A DNA stretch of 15,814 nucleotides from VFJL01 sp043721435 (GCA_043721435.1 JAYSQR010000085.1:1-15814), one strand, 5' to 3'. Positions 5,875 to 14,001 are shown, numbered from the stretch's first letter. The notes: a model not told the origin generated them from the sequence alone. A program made the numbers and translations.

Positions 5875-7791
5875 TCAAACCGTACCAGCCCTTATGGATA
5901 TTTCCGCTTCAAGGCGTTCAATCAACGCTTGCAGAGACATCTGGCCAAGATCCGAACCTGACCGGGTACGCACGGCAACCATTTGTGCCGCCACTTCCTT
6001 ATCGCCCACTATGATCTGGTAAGGCAGTTTCTGTAAACTATGTTCGCGGATTTTATAGGTTATTTTCTCATTTCTCAAGTCCGCGTGTGCACGGATGCCA
6101 TTGTGCTTGAGTTTGTCAGCCACTTCACGGGCATAATCCGCCTGTCCCTCGGAGATGTTCAACACCACCGCCTGCTCCGGCGAAAGCCATAAGGGAAGCG
6201 CTCCGGCATGGTTTTCGATGAGGATGCCAATGAACCGTTCCAGCGATCCCAGAATCGCCCGGTGCAACATCACCGGTATCTGCCGGGTATTATCTTCGGC
6301 TACGTATTCCGCTCCCAATCGCGCCGGCATGGAAAAATCCAGTTGCAAAGTGCCGCACTGCCATACACGACCGATGCTGTCCTTAAGCGAAAATTCGATT
6401 TTCGGGCCGTAGAATGCACCTTCGCCGGGCTGCAATTCCCAAATCAGTTTCTTGTGATTCAATGCGGATTCCAGCGCGGCTTCCGCCTTGTCCCACTGTT
6501 CTTCCGAACCGACGCGCTTCTGTGGGCGAGTGGAGAGCTTTACCAGAACCTCATTAAAACCAAAGTCGGTATAAACCGTCTGCAACAGGTCGATGAATTG
6601 CATCACCTCGCCCTGTATCTGGGCTTCAGTACAGAAAATATGCGCATCGTCCTGGGTGAAAGCGCGCACCCGCATGATGCCATGCAGCGCACCGGACGGT
6701 TCGTTGCGATGACATGAGCCGAACTCCGCCAGTCGCAGTGGCAAATCACGGTAGCTTTTCAATCCCTGGTTAAATACCTGGACATGGCCGGGACAATTCA
6801 TCGGTTTGACCGCAAAATCGCGCTGCTCTGAATGCGTGGTGAACATGTTCTCGCGGAAATTTTCCCAATGCCCGGAACGCTCCCACAATCCCTTGTCGAG
6901 AACTTGCGGTGTGCGGATTTCCAGATAGCCGTTATCGCGGAATACCTCCCGCATGTACTGCTCTACCTGTTGCCAGATGATCCAGCCCTTGGGATGCCAG
7001 AACACCATGCCCGGCGCTTCTTCCTGGATATGGAACAAATCCAGCTGCTTGCCGAGCTTGCGGTGGTCACGCTTTTCAGCTTCTTCGAGCCGGTGCAGGT
7101 AAGCGTCCTGATCCTCCTTTTTGGTCCAGGCCGTGCCATAAATCCGCTGCAGCATTTCATTGCGCGAATCACCGCGCCAATAGGCGCCCGCCACTTTCAT
7201 CAGCTTGAACACCTTGAGCCTGGAGGTGGCCGGCACATGCGGGCCGCGGCACAAATCGGTAAAATTTCCCTGGGAGTAAAGTGACACGTCCTCGTCACCG
7301 GGAATGGCCTCGATAATCTGCGCCTTGTAGTGCTCACCCTGGTTTTTGAAGAAATTGATCGCTTCGGAGCGCTCTAATACCTTGCGCTCCACTTTCAAAT
7401 CGCGCTTACTGATTTCCGCCATACGCTTTTCAATCGCTGCCAGATCCTCTGTCGTGAATGGGCGCTTATAAGAGAAGTCGTAATAAAAACCGTCCTCGAT
7501 CACCGGCCCGATGGTGACCTGCGCTTCGGGAAACAACTCCTTCACCGCGTGCGCCAGCAAGTGCGCGCTGGAATGACGAATGATTTCCAGCCCCTCCGCA
7601 TCCTTGTCGGTGATGATTGTCAGATCACAGTCAGTCTCAATGCGGTAAGACGTATCCATGAGCTTGCCATTGACCTTGCCGGCCAACGCCGCGCGCATCA
7701 GTCCCGCACCAATCGATGCTGCGACCTCCAGCACCGTCACCGGCTGCTCAAATTTACGCTCCGAACCATCCGGCAAACGAACGACTGTCAC
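5875..7791 (-). CDS. thrS: Threonine--tRNA ligase
   Basis: This 638-residue class II synthetase charges tRNA(Thr). In order: TGS domain (about 1-62); second additional/editing domain with HSSAH (H73, H77) and CRGPH (C181, H185) as the hydrolytic cluster; catalytic core with zinc ligands C333 (NCPGH), H384 (DDAHIF) and H510 (MLHRA); and a C-terminal anticodon-binding domain ending at IRAGTV. Numbering agrees with E. coli to within one residue, which supports the GTG start at 7789-7791. That start has AAAGGA 7 nt upstream. The frame stays open 240 bp further up, but nothing there resembles ThrRS. It opens the thrS-infC-rpmI-rplT-pheS-pheT-ihfA cluster. Confidence 0.98.
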   Translation of the reverse strand: MTVVRLPDGSERKFEQPVTVLEVAASIGAGLMRAALAGKVNGKLMDTSYRIETDCDLTIITDKDAEGLEIIRHSSAHLLAHAVKELFPEAQVTIGPVIEDGFYYDFSYKRPFTTEDLAAIEKRMAEISKRDLKVERKVLERSEAINFFKNQGEHYKAQIIEAIPGDEDVSLYSQGNFTDLCRGPHVPATSRLKVFKLMKVAGAYWRGDSRNEMLQRIYGTAWTKKEDQDAYLHRLEEAEKRDHRKLGKQLDLFHIQEEAPGMVFWHPKGWIIWQQVEQYMREVFRDNGYLEIRTPQVLDKGLWERSGHWENFRENMFTTHSEQRDFAVKPMNCPGHVQVFNQGLKSYRDLPLRLAEFGSCHRNEPSGALHGIMRVRAFTQDDAHIFCTEAQIQGEVMQFIDLLQTVYTDFGFNEVLVKLSTRPQKRVGSEEQWDKAEAALESALNHKKLIWELQPGEGAFYGPKIEFSLKDSIGRVWQCGTLQLDFSMPARLGAEYVAEDNTRQIPVMLHRAILGSLERFIGILIENHAGALPLWLSPEQAVVLNISEGQADYAREVADKLKHNGIRAHADLRNEKITYKIREHSLQKLPYQIIVGDKEVAAQMVAVRTRSGSDLGQMSLQALIERLEAEISIRAGTV

Positions 7792-7798
7792 AGCTGCT

Positions 7799-7804
7799 TC
7801 CTTT
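7799..7804 (-). promoter_or_regulatory. Ribosome binding site deciding the thrS GTG start
   Basis: On the minus strand AAAGGA ends 7 nt before the GTG at 7791. This GTG gives a protein of normal ThrRS length, so the longer open frame to 8031 is not used. Confidence 0.75.
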
Positions 7805-7869
7805 GATAAAAAATGGGGGCTAACTGCAGAGGACTTATAAAATTTCAGATGAATCCTGGCACAAATTGC

Positions 7870-7898
7870 ATTCTCCCATAGCTCCCGTTGAGGGGCAA
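7870..7898 (-). promoter_or_regulatory. Candidate sigma-70 promoter of thrS
   Basis: On the minus strand TTGCCC (7898-7893) and GAGAAT (7875-7870) each match the consensus at four of six positions and are separated by exactly 17 bp. Transcription would begin near 7863, leaving a leader of roughly 70 nt before the thrS GTG. No stronger promoter is seen in the gap. Prediction only. Confidence 0.35.
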
Positions 7899-7967
7899 CC
7901 CGATGCGCTGTACCTGAACAACAGAAGCATCCAGTTTGGGTGTGACAATTCGTCGTAGCGAACACTT

Positions 7968-7986
7968 GAGAACAGCGATTGTTCTC
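7968..7986 (-). repeat. Perfect inverted repeat in the glmM-thrS gap
   Basis: GAGAACA-GCGAT-TGTTCTC is a perfect 7-bp inverted repeat with a 5-nt centre. It lies 91 bp past the glmM stop, 177 bp before thrS, and about 70 bp upstream of the candidate thrS -35. It is not followed by a T-run on either strand, so an intrinsic terminator is unlikely. It could be a dimeric protein operator or an RNA hairpin. The rest of the 286-bp gap (7792-8077) shows no gene I can support. Confidence 0.5.
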
Positions 7987-8077
7987 CTTGTCCCCGGAAT
8001 GAGGCGGGATGGAAACCGCATGGTGCAACATGCCGCATTTCTGCGACCTTTGAAACTACAATCACTGTTGACAACTT

Positions 8078-9451
8078 TTAACTGGCTGCAGCGATCCGCA
8101 CGGCCTCGGCCACCTGTTCTGCCCAGCGCTTGACCTTCTGTTCCGACTCACCTTCCACCATCACTCGCACCAGCGGCTCGGTACCTGATGCACGCAGCAG
8201 TATGCGTCCCTTGTCGCCAAGATCGTGCTCAGCGGCGGTTTGAGCGGCTTTGACCTGCGTGCTAATGCAAAAATCAAACCCCTTCGCAACCCTTACGTTA
8301 ACCAGTCGTTGCGGATAAAGCGTAATGCCGCGCATAAGTCCGGCCAGCGTCTTGCCGCAATCACGCATTGCATGCAGTACTTGCAGTGCAGAAACGATAC
8401 CGTCGCCAGTGGTGTGCTTGTCGATACATATGATATGGCCGGAGCCTTCTCCGCCCAGTTGCCAGCCTCTCTGTTGCAGCAGTTCCAACACATAGCGGTC
8501 GCCGACATTGGCACGGGCAAAGGGGATATTCAATTTCCTGAAACCGTTCTCTACCGCAAGGTTGGTCATTAATGTACCCGCCACCCCCCCTTTGAGCAGG
8601 CCTCTCTGCTGGCGATGCTTTGCAATGATGTAGACCAGTTGATCCCCGTCATAGAGCGTGCCCTTACTATCCACCATGACGACGCGGTCGCCATCACCAT
8701 CCAACGCAATACCAAGATCGGCATGATGCTGCCTGACGGCTTCTTGCAAGGTGGAACTATGGGTCGCACCACATTCGTGATTGATGTTGAGACCGTCCGG
8801 TTGCACCCCGATGGCAACCACATCGGCCCCCAGTTCGTGCAGTACATGACCGGCGATGTGATAGGTTGCGCCATGGGCGCAATCGACCACGACACGCAAA
8901 CCACGTAGATCGAGATGGTAAGGAAAAGTGCTTTTGCAGAATTCGATGTAGCGCCCTGGCGCGTCGCTGATACGCCGTGCTTTGCCGAGCTGCGCTGAAG
9001 GCATGGACTTGATGGGTGCATTTAGTCCCGCTTCTATCTCGTGTTCAGTCTCATCGGGCAGCTTGCTGCCTGCGGCGGAAAAGAACTTAATGCCGTTGTC
9101 TTCAAACGGATTGTGCGAAGCTGAAATAACAATGCCCGCCTGTAACCGAAGTGCGCGGGTGAGATAAGCTACCGCCGGGGTCGGCATGGGCCCGGATAGA
9201 AACACGTCCACTCCGGCGGCAGATAGTCCTGCCTGTAGGGCTGATTCCAGCATGTAGCCGGATATGCGCGTATCCTTGCCAATCAGCACCGCTGGGCGTT
9301 CGCCCTTGGACAGATGCCAATCGGCGGAGGCCAGCACCTTGCCGGCAGAATAGCCAAGATGCATGATGAAATCCGGGGTGATGGGTATCTCCCCCACTCG
9401 CCCACGTATACCGTCAGTGCCAAAATATTTCTTGCTCAATTGGAAATCCAC
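8078..9451 (-). CDS. glmM: Phosphoglucosamine mutase
   Basis: GlmM converts glucosamine-6-phosphate to glucosamine-1-phosphate, the step feeding UDP-GlcNAc for peptidoglycan and LPS. The 457-residue protein has KYFGTDGIRGRVG at the start, the phosphoserine loop ISASHNP (S112), the metal loop DGDGDR (D251/D253/D255), and the C-terminal phosphate loop RASGTEPLVRVMVEG. These make a phosphomannomutase/PGM-only identity unlikely. The frame's first start is a GTG at 9449-9451 with no Shine-Dalgarno. A TTG at 9437-9439, preceded by GTGGA at 7 nt, would give MSKKYFGTDG, closer to E. coli, so the N-terminus could be four residues shorter. It lies 63 bp after folP, as in the E. coli folP-glmM pair. Confidence 0.97.
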   Translation of the reverse strand: MDFQLSKKYFGTDGIRGRVGEIPITPDFIMHLGYSAGKVLASADWHLSKGERPAVLIGKDTRISGYMLESALQAGLSAAGVDVFLSGPMPTPAVAYLTRALRLQAGIVISASHNPFEDNGIKFFSAAGSKLPDETEHEIEAGLNAPIKSMPSAQLGKARRISDAPGRYIEFCKSTFPYHLDLRGLRVVVDCAHGATYHIAGHVLHELGADVVAIGVQPDGLNINHECGATHSSTLQEAVRQHHADLGIALDGDGDRVVMVDSKGTLYDGDQLVYIIAKHRQQRGLLKGGVAGTLMTNLAVENGFRKLNIPFARANVGDRYVLELLQQRGWQLGGEGSGHIICIDKHTTGDGIVSALQVLHAMRDCGKTLAGLMRGITLYPQRLVNVRVAKGFDFCISTQVKAAQTAAEHDLGDKGRILLRASGTEPLVRVMVEGESEQKVKRWAEQVAEAVRIAAAS

Positions 9452-9514
9452 GAAGGGTGAAAAGTAAACAGCATGACGAACAGCGATGCGCTACCGCCTC
9501 TCATCACTTACGGG

Positions 9515-10336
9515 TCATTGTTCAAGCGCATTATAAACCGACAGCGCATCTCTGGTCGCCTTTACATCGTGAACTCGCAGAATTCTGGCACCCCTAGCTG
9601 CTGCCAGCAAAGCTGCAGCAACGCTGGCATGAACCCGCTCACCCACTTCGTTGCCGGTGAGCTTCCCCAACATGGATTTACGCGACAGCCCCACCAGTAC
9701 CGGTACGCCCATGTCCGCAAAACGGTCAAGGTGGCGCAGCAATTCGAGATTGTGTTCCAGTGTTTTACCGAAACCAAAACCCGGATCTATTACCAGCCGC
9801 CCGAGCGAGATTCCTGCTGCTTGCGCCGCATTCAGGCGGCGCTGCAAAAAATCCTTCACTTCCGCCACCACATCACCGTATTGAGGATTAATCTGCATGC
9901 TGCGCGGCTCACCCTGCATGTGCATGAGGCATACTGCCACATTTCCTGCTGCAACCGCTTCTAGTGCGCCCGGCGCTTGTAGTGCATTGACATCATTAAT
10001 CATGACCGCGCCAGCCTCTATCGCCGCACACATCACTTCCGGTTTTGAAGTATCCACCGAAACAGGTATATCCCTGCTGGCTAGAGCTTGCACCACCGGA
10101 ACGATACGGCGCAGTTCCTCTGCCGCGTTTACCGGAGTGCCACCGGGACGAGTGGATTCGCCACCGATGTCCAGCATGTCGGCTCCTTCTTCAAGCAGGC
10201 GTACGGCGTGGCAGATGGCGCTTTCGCTTGAGGCATACAAACCACCATCGAAAAAAGAATCGGGTGTGACATTGACGACCCCCATGATGAGAGGGCGGTG
10301 AAGAGGGAGATTGAATTTACCGCAATGAAGGAACAA
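9515..10336 (-). CDS. folP: Dihydropteroate synthase
   Basis: DHPS condenses p-aminobenzoate with hydroxymethyl-dihydropterin diphosphate in folate synthesis and is the sulfonamide target. The 273-residue TIM-barrel shows all core motifs: NVTPDSFFDGG (22-32), DIGGESTRPGG (56-66), SVDTSKPEV (93-101), DPGFGFGK (184-191), GLSRKS (216-221) and RVHDV (254-258). The sulfonamide-contact loops look intact, with no insertion. The start is a TTG at 10334-10336, the only start codon upstream of the first barrel strand, and it has no clear ribosome site. It follows the ftsH terminator, so it may have its own promoter, but I could not identify one. Confidence 0.97.
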   Translation of the reverse strand: MFLHCGKFNLPLHRPLIMGVVNVTPDSFFDGGLYASSESAICHAVRLLEEGADMLDIGGESTRPGGTPVNAAEELRRIVPVVQALASRDIPVSVDTSKPEVMCAAIEAGAVMINDVNALQAPGALEAVAAGNVAVCLMHMQGEPRSMQINPQYGDVVAEVKDFLQRRLNAAQAAGISLGRLVIDPGFGFGKTLEHNLELLRHLDRFADMGVPVLVGLSRKSMLGKLTGNEVGERVHASVAAALLAAARGARILRVHDVKATRDALSVYNALEQ

Positions 10337-10374
10337 GGGGTTTAAGAGCGGAGAGTTTGAAACTGGAGTCTAAT

Positions 10375-10407
10375 ATGAATAAGGCGAGCCTGGCTCGCCT
10401 TATTCAT
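10375..10407 (-). terminator. Palindromic intrinsic terminator after ftsH
   Basis: The arms ATGAATAAGGCGAGC (10375-10389) and GCTCGCCTTATTCAT (10393-10407) are perfect 15-nt complements around a 3-nt loop, starting 38 bp past the ftsH stop. The G+C-rich core GGCGAGC/GCTCGCC is followed on the minus strand by TTATTCATATT, a T-rich but interrupted tail. The plus strand has TTATTCATTT, so the element could terminate in both directions. It separates ftsH from folP. Confidence 0.8.
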
Positions 10408-10445
10408 TTCTGCTCCATTACCCTCTACTGATAATCTGTGGCCTC

Positions 10446-12341
10446 TCACACTTCCTGCGCTGGTGTCGCGGTCGCTGCCGGTGCTGCCGGAGGCGTATCA
10501 TCCTTCGACGACGGCACAGATTTGGAAGGTTTGGGTGGTCGCGGAGCGCGGCCTTCCATGATGTCACCAATCTGGTCGGAGTCTATGGTTTCCCACTCCA
10601 GCAGGGCTTGGGCCATAGCCTCGATCTTGTCACGGTTTTCCTCGATCAATTTACGCGCCAAGGCATACTGTTCGTCAATAATACGACGAATTTCCATATC
10701 CACCTGTTGCATGGTGGCTTCACTCACATTTTTGTGGGTAGTAACAGATCGGCCAAGAAAAACTTCTCCCTCATTTTCACCATAGACCATCGGCCCAAGA
10801 GAATCCGACATGCCCCACTGGGTAACCATGCGCCGAGCCATTTGGGTAGCACGTTCAAAGTCATTGGACGCACCGGTTGTCATTTGCCCCATGAATATTT
10901 CTTCGGCGATACGTCCACCAAACAGTACCGCGATAGTCTGCAGAAGCTCTTCCCGATCCATGCTGAAACGATCTTCGGTCGGAAGTTGCATCGTCACACC
11001 CAGTGCACGTCCGCGCGGAATGATCGTAACTTTATGCACCGGATCGGTTTTAGGCAGAAGTTGCGCTACCACGGCGTGACCAGATTCATGGTAGGCAGTG
11101 TTACGGCGCTCGCGCTCAGGCATCACCATTGACCGTCGTTCAGCGCCCATGAAAATCTTGTCCTTGGCGCGTTCGAAATCTTCCATATCCACCAGTCGCT
11201 TATTGCTGCGCGCTGCAAACAGTGCCGCCTCATTCACTAAATTGGCGAGATCGGCACCCGACATCCCCGGCGTACCGCGCGCAATGATATCTGCACGCAC
11301 GTCGGGTGCAATTGGGACTTTGCGCATATGCACGTTGAGTATCTGCTCGCGTCCACGTATATCGGGTAGCGGGACCGTCACCTGACGGTCGAAGCGACCA
11401 GGACGTAATAGTGCCGGGTCAAGCACATCGGGACGGTTGGTGGCGGCGACCACAATCACACCGACGGCCGCCTCAAACCCGTCCATTTCCACCAGCAACT
11501 GGTTCAGTGTTTGTTCGCGTTCATCGTTACCGCCGCCCAACCCTGCGCCACGCTGACGACCAACCGCATCAATCTCGTCGATAAAGATAATGCAGGGCGC
11601 CTGTTTCTTGGCTTGCTCGAACATGTCCCGTACGCGCGCAGCACCCACACCAACAAACATCTCCACGAAATCGGATCCGGAAATACTGAAGAACGGAACC
11701 TTGGCCTCGCCCGCGATGGCACGGGCCAGAAGGGTTTTACCGGTGCCGGGATTACCCACCATCAATACGCCGCGGGGGATCCGGCCCCCAAGCTTCTGAA
11801 ACTTGGTGGGATCACGCAGGAAATCGACCAGTTCCGACACCTCTTCTTTGGCTTCCTCGCAGCCGGCAACATCGGCAAAAGTCACGGTGTTGGTAGTCTC
11901 GTCCAGCATGCGTGCCTTGCTCTTGCCAAACGAGAACGCACCACCGCTTCGCCCGCCACCCTGCATCTGGCGCATAAAGAAAATCCATACACCAATCAGT
12001 AACAGCATCGGGAACCACGAAACGAAAATGTTCATCAGCAGTGATGGCTCTTCCTCCGGCTTGGCCTCGACAATGACGCCGGACTTGAGCAAATCGCTCA
12101 CCATCCAGGGGTCAGAGGGAGTATAGGTGGTGAAGCGCCTGCCATCGGCTTTGGTGCCTTTCAGCGTACGCCCCTCAATGGTCACTTTGGCAATTCTGCC
12201 CTGATTCACTTCATCAATGAACTGAGAATATTCCATCGTTGCCTGCGCTGTTGTCTGGCGCGTACTGAACTGATTGAACACGGTCATCAGCACCAGCGCG
12301 ATCACTAGCCAGATGGCCATGTTTTTAATAAGATTGTTCAA
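10446..12341 (-). CDS. ftsH: ATP-dependent zinc metalloprotease FtsH
   Basis: FtsH is the membrane-anchored AAA+ protease that degrades misfolded membrane proteins and regulators such as sigma-32 and LpxC. The 631-residue protein has TM1 at about 7-22, a periplasmic stretch at about 23-100, and TM2 at about 102-123. Cytoplasmic motifs: Walker A GNPGTGKT (196-203), Walker B IIFIDE (251-256), second region of homology at 301-320 with arginine fingers R313 and R316, zinc site HESGH (418-422) and third ligand D494. A Pro/Ala-rich tail follows residue 598. The start is TTG (12339-12341) with AAGGAG 5 nt upstream. Starting at M8 would lose the N-terminal residues and the ribosome-site spacing. It lies 136 bp after rlmE, as in E. 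coli. Confidence 0.99.
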   Translation of the reverse strand: MNNLIKNMAIWLVIALVLMTVFNQFSTRQTTAQATMEYSQFIDEVNQGRIAKVTIEGRTLKGTKADGRRFTTYTPSDPWMVSDLLKSGVIVEAKPEEEPSLLMNIFVSWFPMLLLIGVWIFFMRQMQGGGRSGGAFSFGKSKARMLDETTNTVTFADVAGCEEAKEEVSELVDFLRDPTKFQKLGGRIPRGVLMVGNPGTGKTLLARAIAGEAKVPFFSISGSDFVEMFVGVGAARVRDMFEQAKKQAPCIIFIDEIDAVGRQRGAGLGGGNDEREQTLNQLLVEMDGFEAAVGVIVVAATNRPDVLDPALLRPGRFDRQVTVPLPDIRGREQILNVHMRKVPIAPDVRADIIARGTPGMSGADLANLVNEAALFAARSNKRLVDMEDFERAKDKIFMGAERRSMVMPERERRNTAYHESGHAVVAQLLPKTDPVHKVTIIPRGRALGVTMQLPTEDRFSMDREELLQTIAVLFGGRIAEEIFMGQMTTGASNDFERATQMARRMVTQWGMSDSLGPMVYGENEGEVFLGRSVTTHKNVSEATMQQVDMEIRRIIDEQYALARKLIEENRDKIEAMAQALLEWETIDSDQIGDIMEGRAPRPPKPSKSVPSSKDDTPPAAPAATATPAQEV

Positions 12342-12346
12342 GATAG

Positions 12347-12352
12347 CTCCTT
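12347..12352 (-). promoter_or_regulatory. Ribosome binding site deciding the ftsH TTG start
   Basis: On the minus strand a full AAGGAG lies 5 nt before TTG 12341-12339. The next in-frame ATG is seven codons downstream and too far to use it. Confidence 0.8.
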
Positions 12353-12405
12353 GGCTTGCGCCGTCAAAATCTTACAATAATTTGCATTCTAAACCCATTT
12401 GAGGA

Positions 12406-12414
12406 TTTATAACA
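12406..12414 (-). promoter_or_regulatory. Candidate extended -10 element for ftsH
   Basis: On the minus strand TGT-TATAAA matches an extended -10 (TGn plus five of six hexamer positions) in the 136-bp rlmE-ftsH gap, predicting a leader of roughly 58 nt. No acceptable -35 is seen at 17 bp, and I find no convincing sigma-32 heat-shock pair. Weak prediction; read-through from rlmE is equally possible. Confidence 0.3.
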
Positions 12415-12477
12415 GAATGGATTATGCCCGATACCCGTCTTGTTTCGATCGCCACACGGCCCACTCTGTACTGTACG

Positions 12478-13122
12478 CTACTCGCCTAAAGCGGGAAGAG
12501 CCCTTTCCCGTTTTCCCAGCCCCAGCAAATAGATTTCGCTGCTTCGGCCCCGGGAAGCTTCCGGTTTACGCGTTAACACTTGTTTGAATGTGGCACGCAT
12601 GGCAAGCAAAAACTGCTCAAAACCAGAACCTTGAAACACTTTGACGAGAAAGTTGCCACCAGAGTTCAATCGCCCCACAGAGAATTCCAGTGCCAGTTCA
12701 GCCAGATACATACTACGCGCCTGGTCACTCATGCTTATGCCGCTTATATTGGGGGACATATCCGAAATTACAAGATCAACCGGACAGTCGCCCAGACAAT
12801 TCTCCAGTTCAGCCAATACCGTCGCTTCCCTGAAATCTCCCTGGATGAAAATCACGCCTGGCAGAGCCGCCATTTCCAGCAGATCGAGAGCAATTATCCT
12901 GCCCTTCCCGCCCACCTTGTCTGCTGCCACCTGCGACCAGCCACCTGGTGCCGCACCCAGATCCACCACCGTCATGCCCGGTCTGAGCAAATGGTCACGC
13001 TCAGCGATTTCCATCAACTTGTAGGCGGAACGTGAGCGATAGCCTTCTTTTTTCGCTTGCTTGACGAAAAAGTCATTCACGTGTTCTCTCATCCAGGCTT
13101 TGCTGGTTTTGGCGCGTTTCAT
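12478..13122 (-). CDS. rlmE: 23S rRNA 2'-O-ribose methyltransferase RlmE
   Basis: RlmE (FtsJ/RrmJ) methylates U2552 in the A-loop of 23S rRNA late in 50S assembly. The 214-residue Rossmann methyltransferase has the SAM-binding motif DLGAAPGGWSQ (54-64) and the catalytic K-D-K-E set K35, D121 (SDMSPN), K161 (FLVKVFQG) and E196 (SSEIYLL). The last residues, after GLGK, are a short tail. The ATG at 13120-13122 has no clear ribosome site. It is divergent from yhbY across only 30 bp and precedes ftsH, an arrangement shared with E. coli. Confidence 0.98.
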   Translation of the reverse strand: MKRAKTSKAWMREHVNDFFVKQAKKEGYRSRSAYKLMEIAERDHLLRPGMTVVDLGAAPGGWSQVAADKVGGKGRIIALDLLEMAALPGVIFIQGDFREATVLAELENCLGDCPVDLVISDMSPNISGISMSDQARSMYLAELALEFSVGRLNSGGNFLVKVFQGSGFEQFLLAMRATFKQVLTRKPEASRGRSSEIYLLGLGKRERALPALGE

Positions 13123-13152
13123 CGCGTAGAATGAAGAATTCCGGAAAATTGC

Positions 13153-13503
13153 ATGTTAGTTCTTACTCTCACTCATCGTCATGCCCTAAGGGCGCTTGCC
13201 CATGCCATCAGCCCGGTTGTCATGATAGGCGAAGCGGGCTTGTCGGAAAATGTTATCCGTGAATTGGATCGGGGGCTCAGAAGCCACGAGCTAATCAAAG
13301 TCAAGGTACTCAGCGGCGAGCGAAAAATAAGGGAAATGCTGCTTGAGGAAATCTGCCAGCGCCTTGAAGCCGCCCCAGTGCAACACATCGGCAAGATACT
13401 GGTAATCTACCGTCCCAAACCGGAAGAAGCAGTAAAACCCACCACTGCCAAATTCCGCAAAAAACGCGAACCACGGCGCGCCAAACGCAGCTTTCAGGCC
13501 TGA
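13153..13503 (+). CDS. yhbY: Ribosome assembly RNA-binding protein YhbY (CRM domain)
   Basis: This is the only plus-strand gene. The 116-residue protein is a single CRM domain, found on pre-50S particles and resembling plant intron-splicing factors. The RNA-binding loop GEAGL (26-30) supplies the GxxG motif, and ELIKVKVL (46-53) and IGKILVIYRPK (79-89) are family-typical. Beyond the domain is a basic tail of about 20 residues (KFRKKREPRRAKRS), longer than I recall for E. coli (about 97 residues). The ATG has a weak GGAA upstream. It shares a 30-bp divergent region with rlmE and converges on greA with 21 bp between the stops. Confidence 0.94.
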   Translation: MLVLTLTHRHALRALAHAISPVVMIGEAGLSENVIRELDRGLRSHELIKVKVLSGERKIREMLLEEICQRLEAAPVQHIGKILVIYRPKPEEAVKPTTAKFRKKREPRRAKRSFQA

Positions 13504-13524
13504 CGCCGTAGTTATCGTATTGAA

Positions 13525-14001
13525 TTAGATATATTTCACATCAAGAATCTCGTACTCCCGCACTCCACCCGGTGCCAGCACCTCCGCCACGTCACCGGGA
13601 TACTTGCCGATCAGGGCACGAGAAATTGGCGAACTGATGGAGATCTTCCCCTGTTTGATGTCGGCTTCGTCGTCACCAACAATCTGGTAGGTCACCACTG
13701 TGCCACTGGCCATATCCTCCAGATCGATGGTGGCACCAAACACACAGGCGCCATCAGCGTCGAGCAACGCCGGGTTGATGATCTGGGCATTAGAAAGCTT
13801 GCTTTCCAGCTCAGCGATACGGCCCTCGACAAAACTCTGTCGCTCCTTGGCAGCATCGTATTCGGCGTTTTCAGAAAGATCGCCGTGGGAGCGGGCTTCT
13901 GCGATGGCAGCAATTACAGCAGGACGCTGCACGGTTTTCATTTCGTGCAATTCGGCACGCAGCTTTTCTGCGCCTATCACTGTCAGTGGAATCGTGCCCA
14001 T
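13525..14001 (-). CDS. greA: Transcription elongation factor GreA
   Basis: GreA rescues backtracked RNA polymerase by stimulating cleavage of the RNA 3' end through the secondary channel. The 158-residue protein has the N-terminal coiled coil (about 8-75) with the acidic tip GDLSENAEYD (D41 and E44, the same numbers as in E. coli) and the C-terminal FKBP-like globular domain (about 80-158) ending in EYEILDVKYI. The conserved acidic pair separates GreA from the Gfh inhibitors. The ATG is preceded by GAGAGGG. It follows carB by 139 bp with no terminator seen. Confidence 0.98.
   Translation of the reverse strand: MGTIPLTVIGAEKLRAELHEMKTVQRPAVIAAIAEARSHGDLSENAEYDAAKERQSFVEGRIAELESKLSNAQIINPALLDADGACVFGATIDLEDMASGTVVTYQIVGDDEADIKQGKISISSPISRALIGKYPGDVAEVLAPGGVREYEILDVKYI

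Noticed and set aside
5455..5961. 168-codon plus-strand ORF antisense to infC
   Set aside because: Its hydrophobic look comes from reading the Lys/Glu-rich IF3 linker in reverse complement. It spans the infC start and thrS end and has no ribosome site support.
7792..8031. 80-residue N-terminal extension of ThrRS
   Set aside because: The frame is open, but the extension resembles no ThrRS. The GTG at 7791 has a good ribosome site, and numbering from it places the zinc and editing residues within one of the E. coli positions.
7835..8074. 79-codon minus-strand ORF in the glmM-thrS gap
   Set aside because: It starts at TTG three bases past the glmM stop, has no ribosome site or recognisable domain, and contains the candidate thrS promoter. 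A chance frame is more likely.
8068..8096. Plus-strand TTGACA at 8068-8073 as a promoter
   Set aside because: The hexamer is perfect, but at 17-bp spacing the -10 position reads GCGATC, and no plus-strand gene lies downstream for kilobases.
9473..9964. 163-codon plus-strand ORF antisense to folP
   Set aside because: folP is unambiguous on the other strand. The plus-strand translation has no domain and only mirrors folP codon structure.
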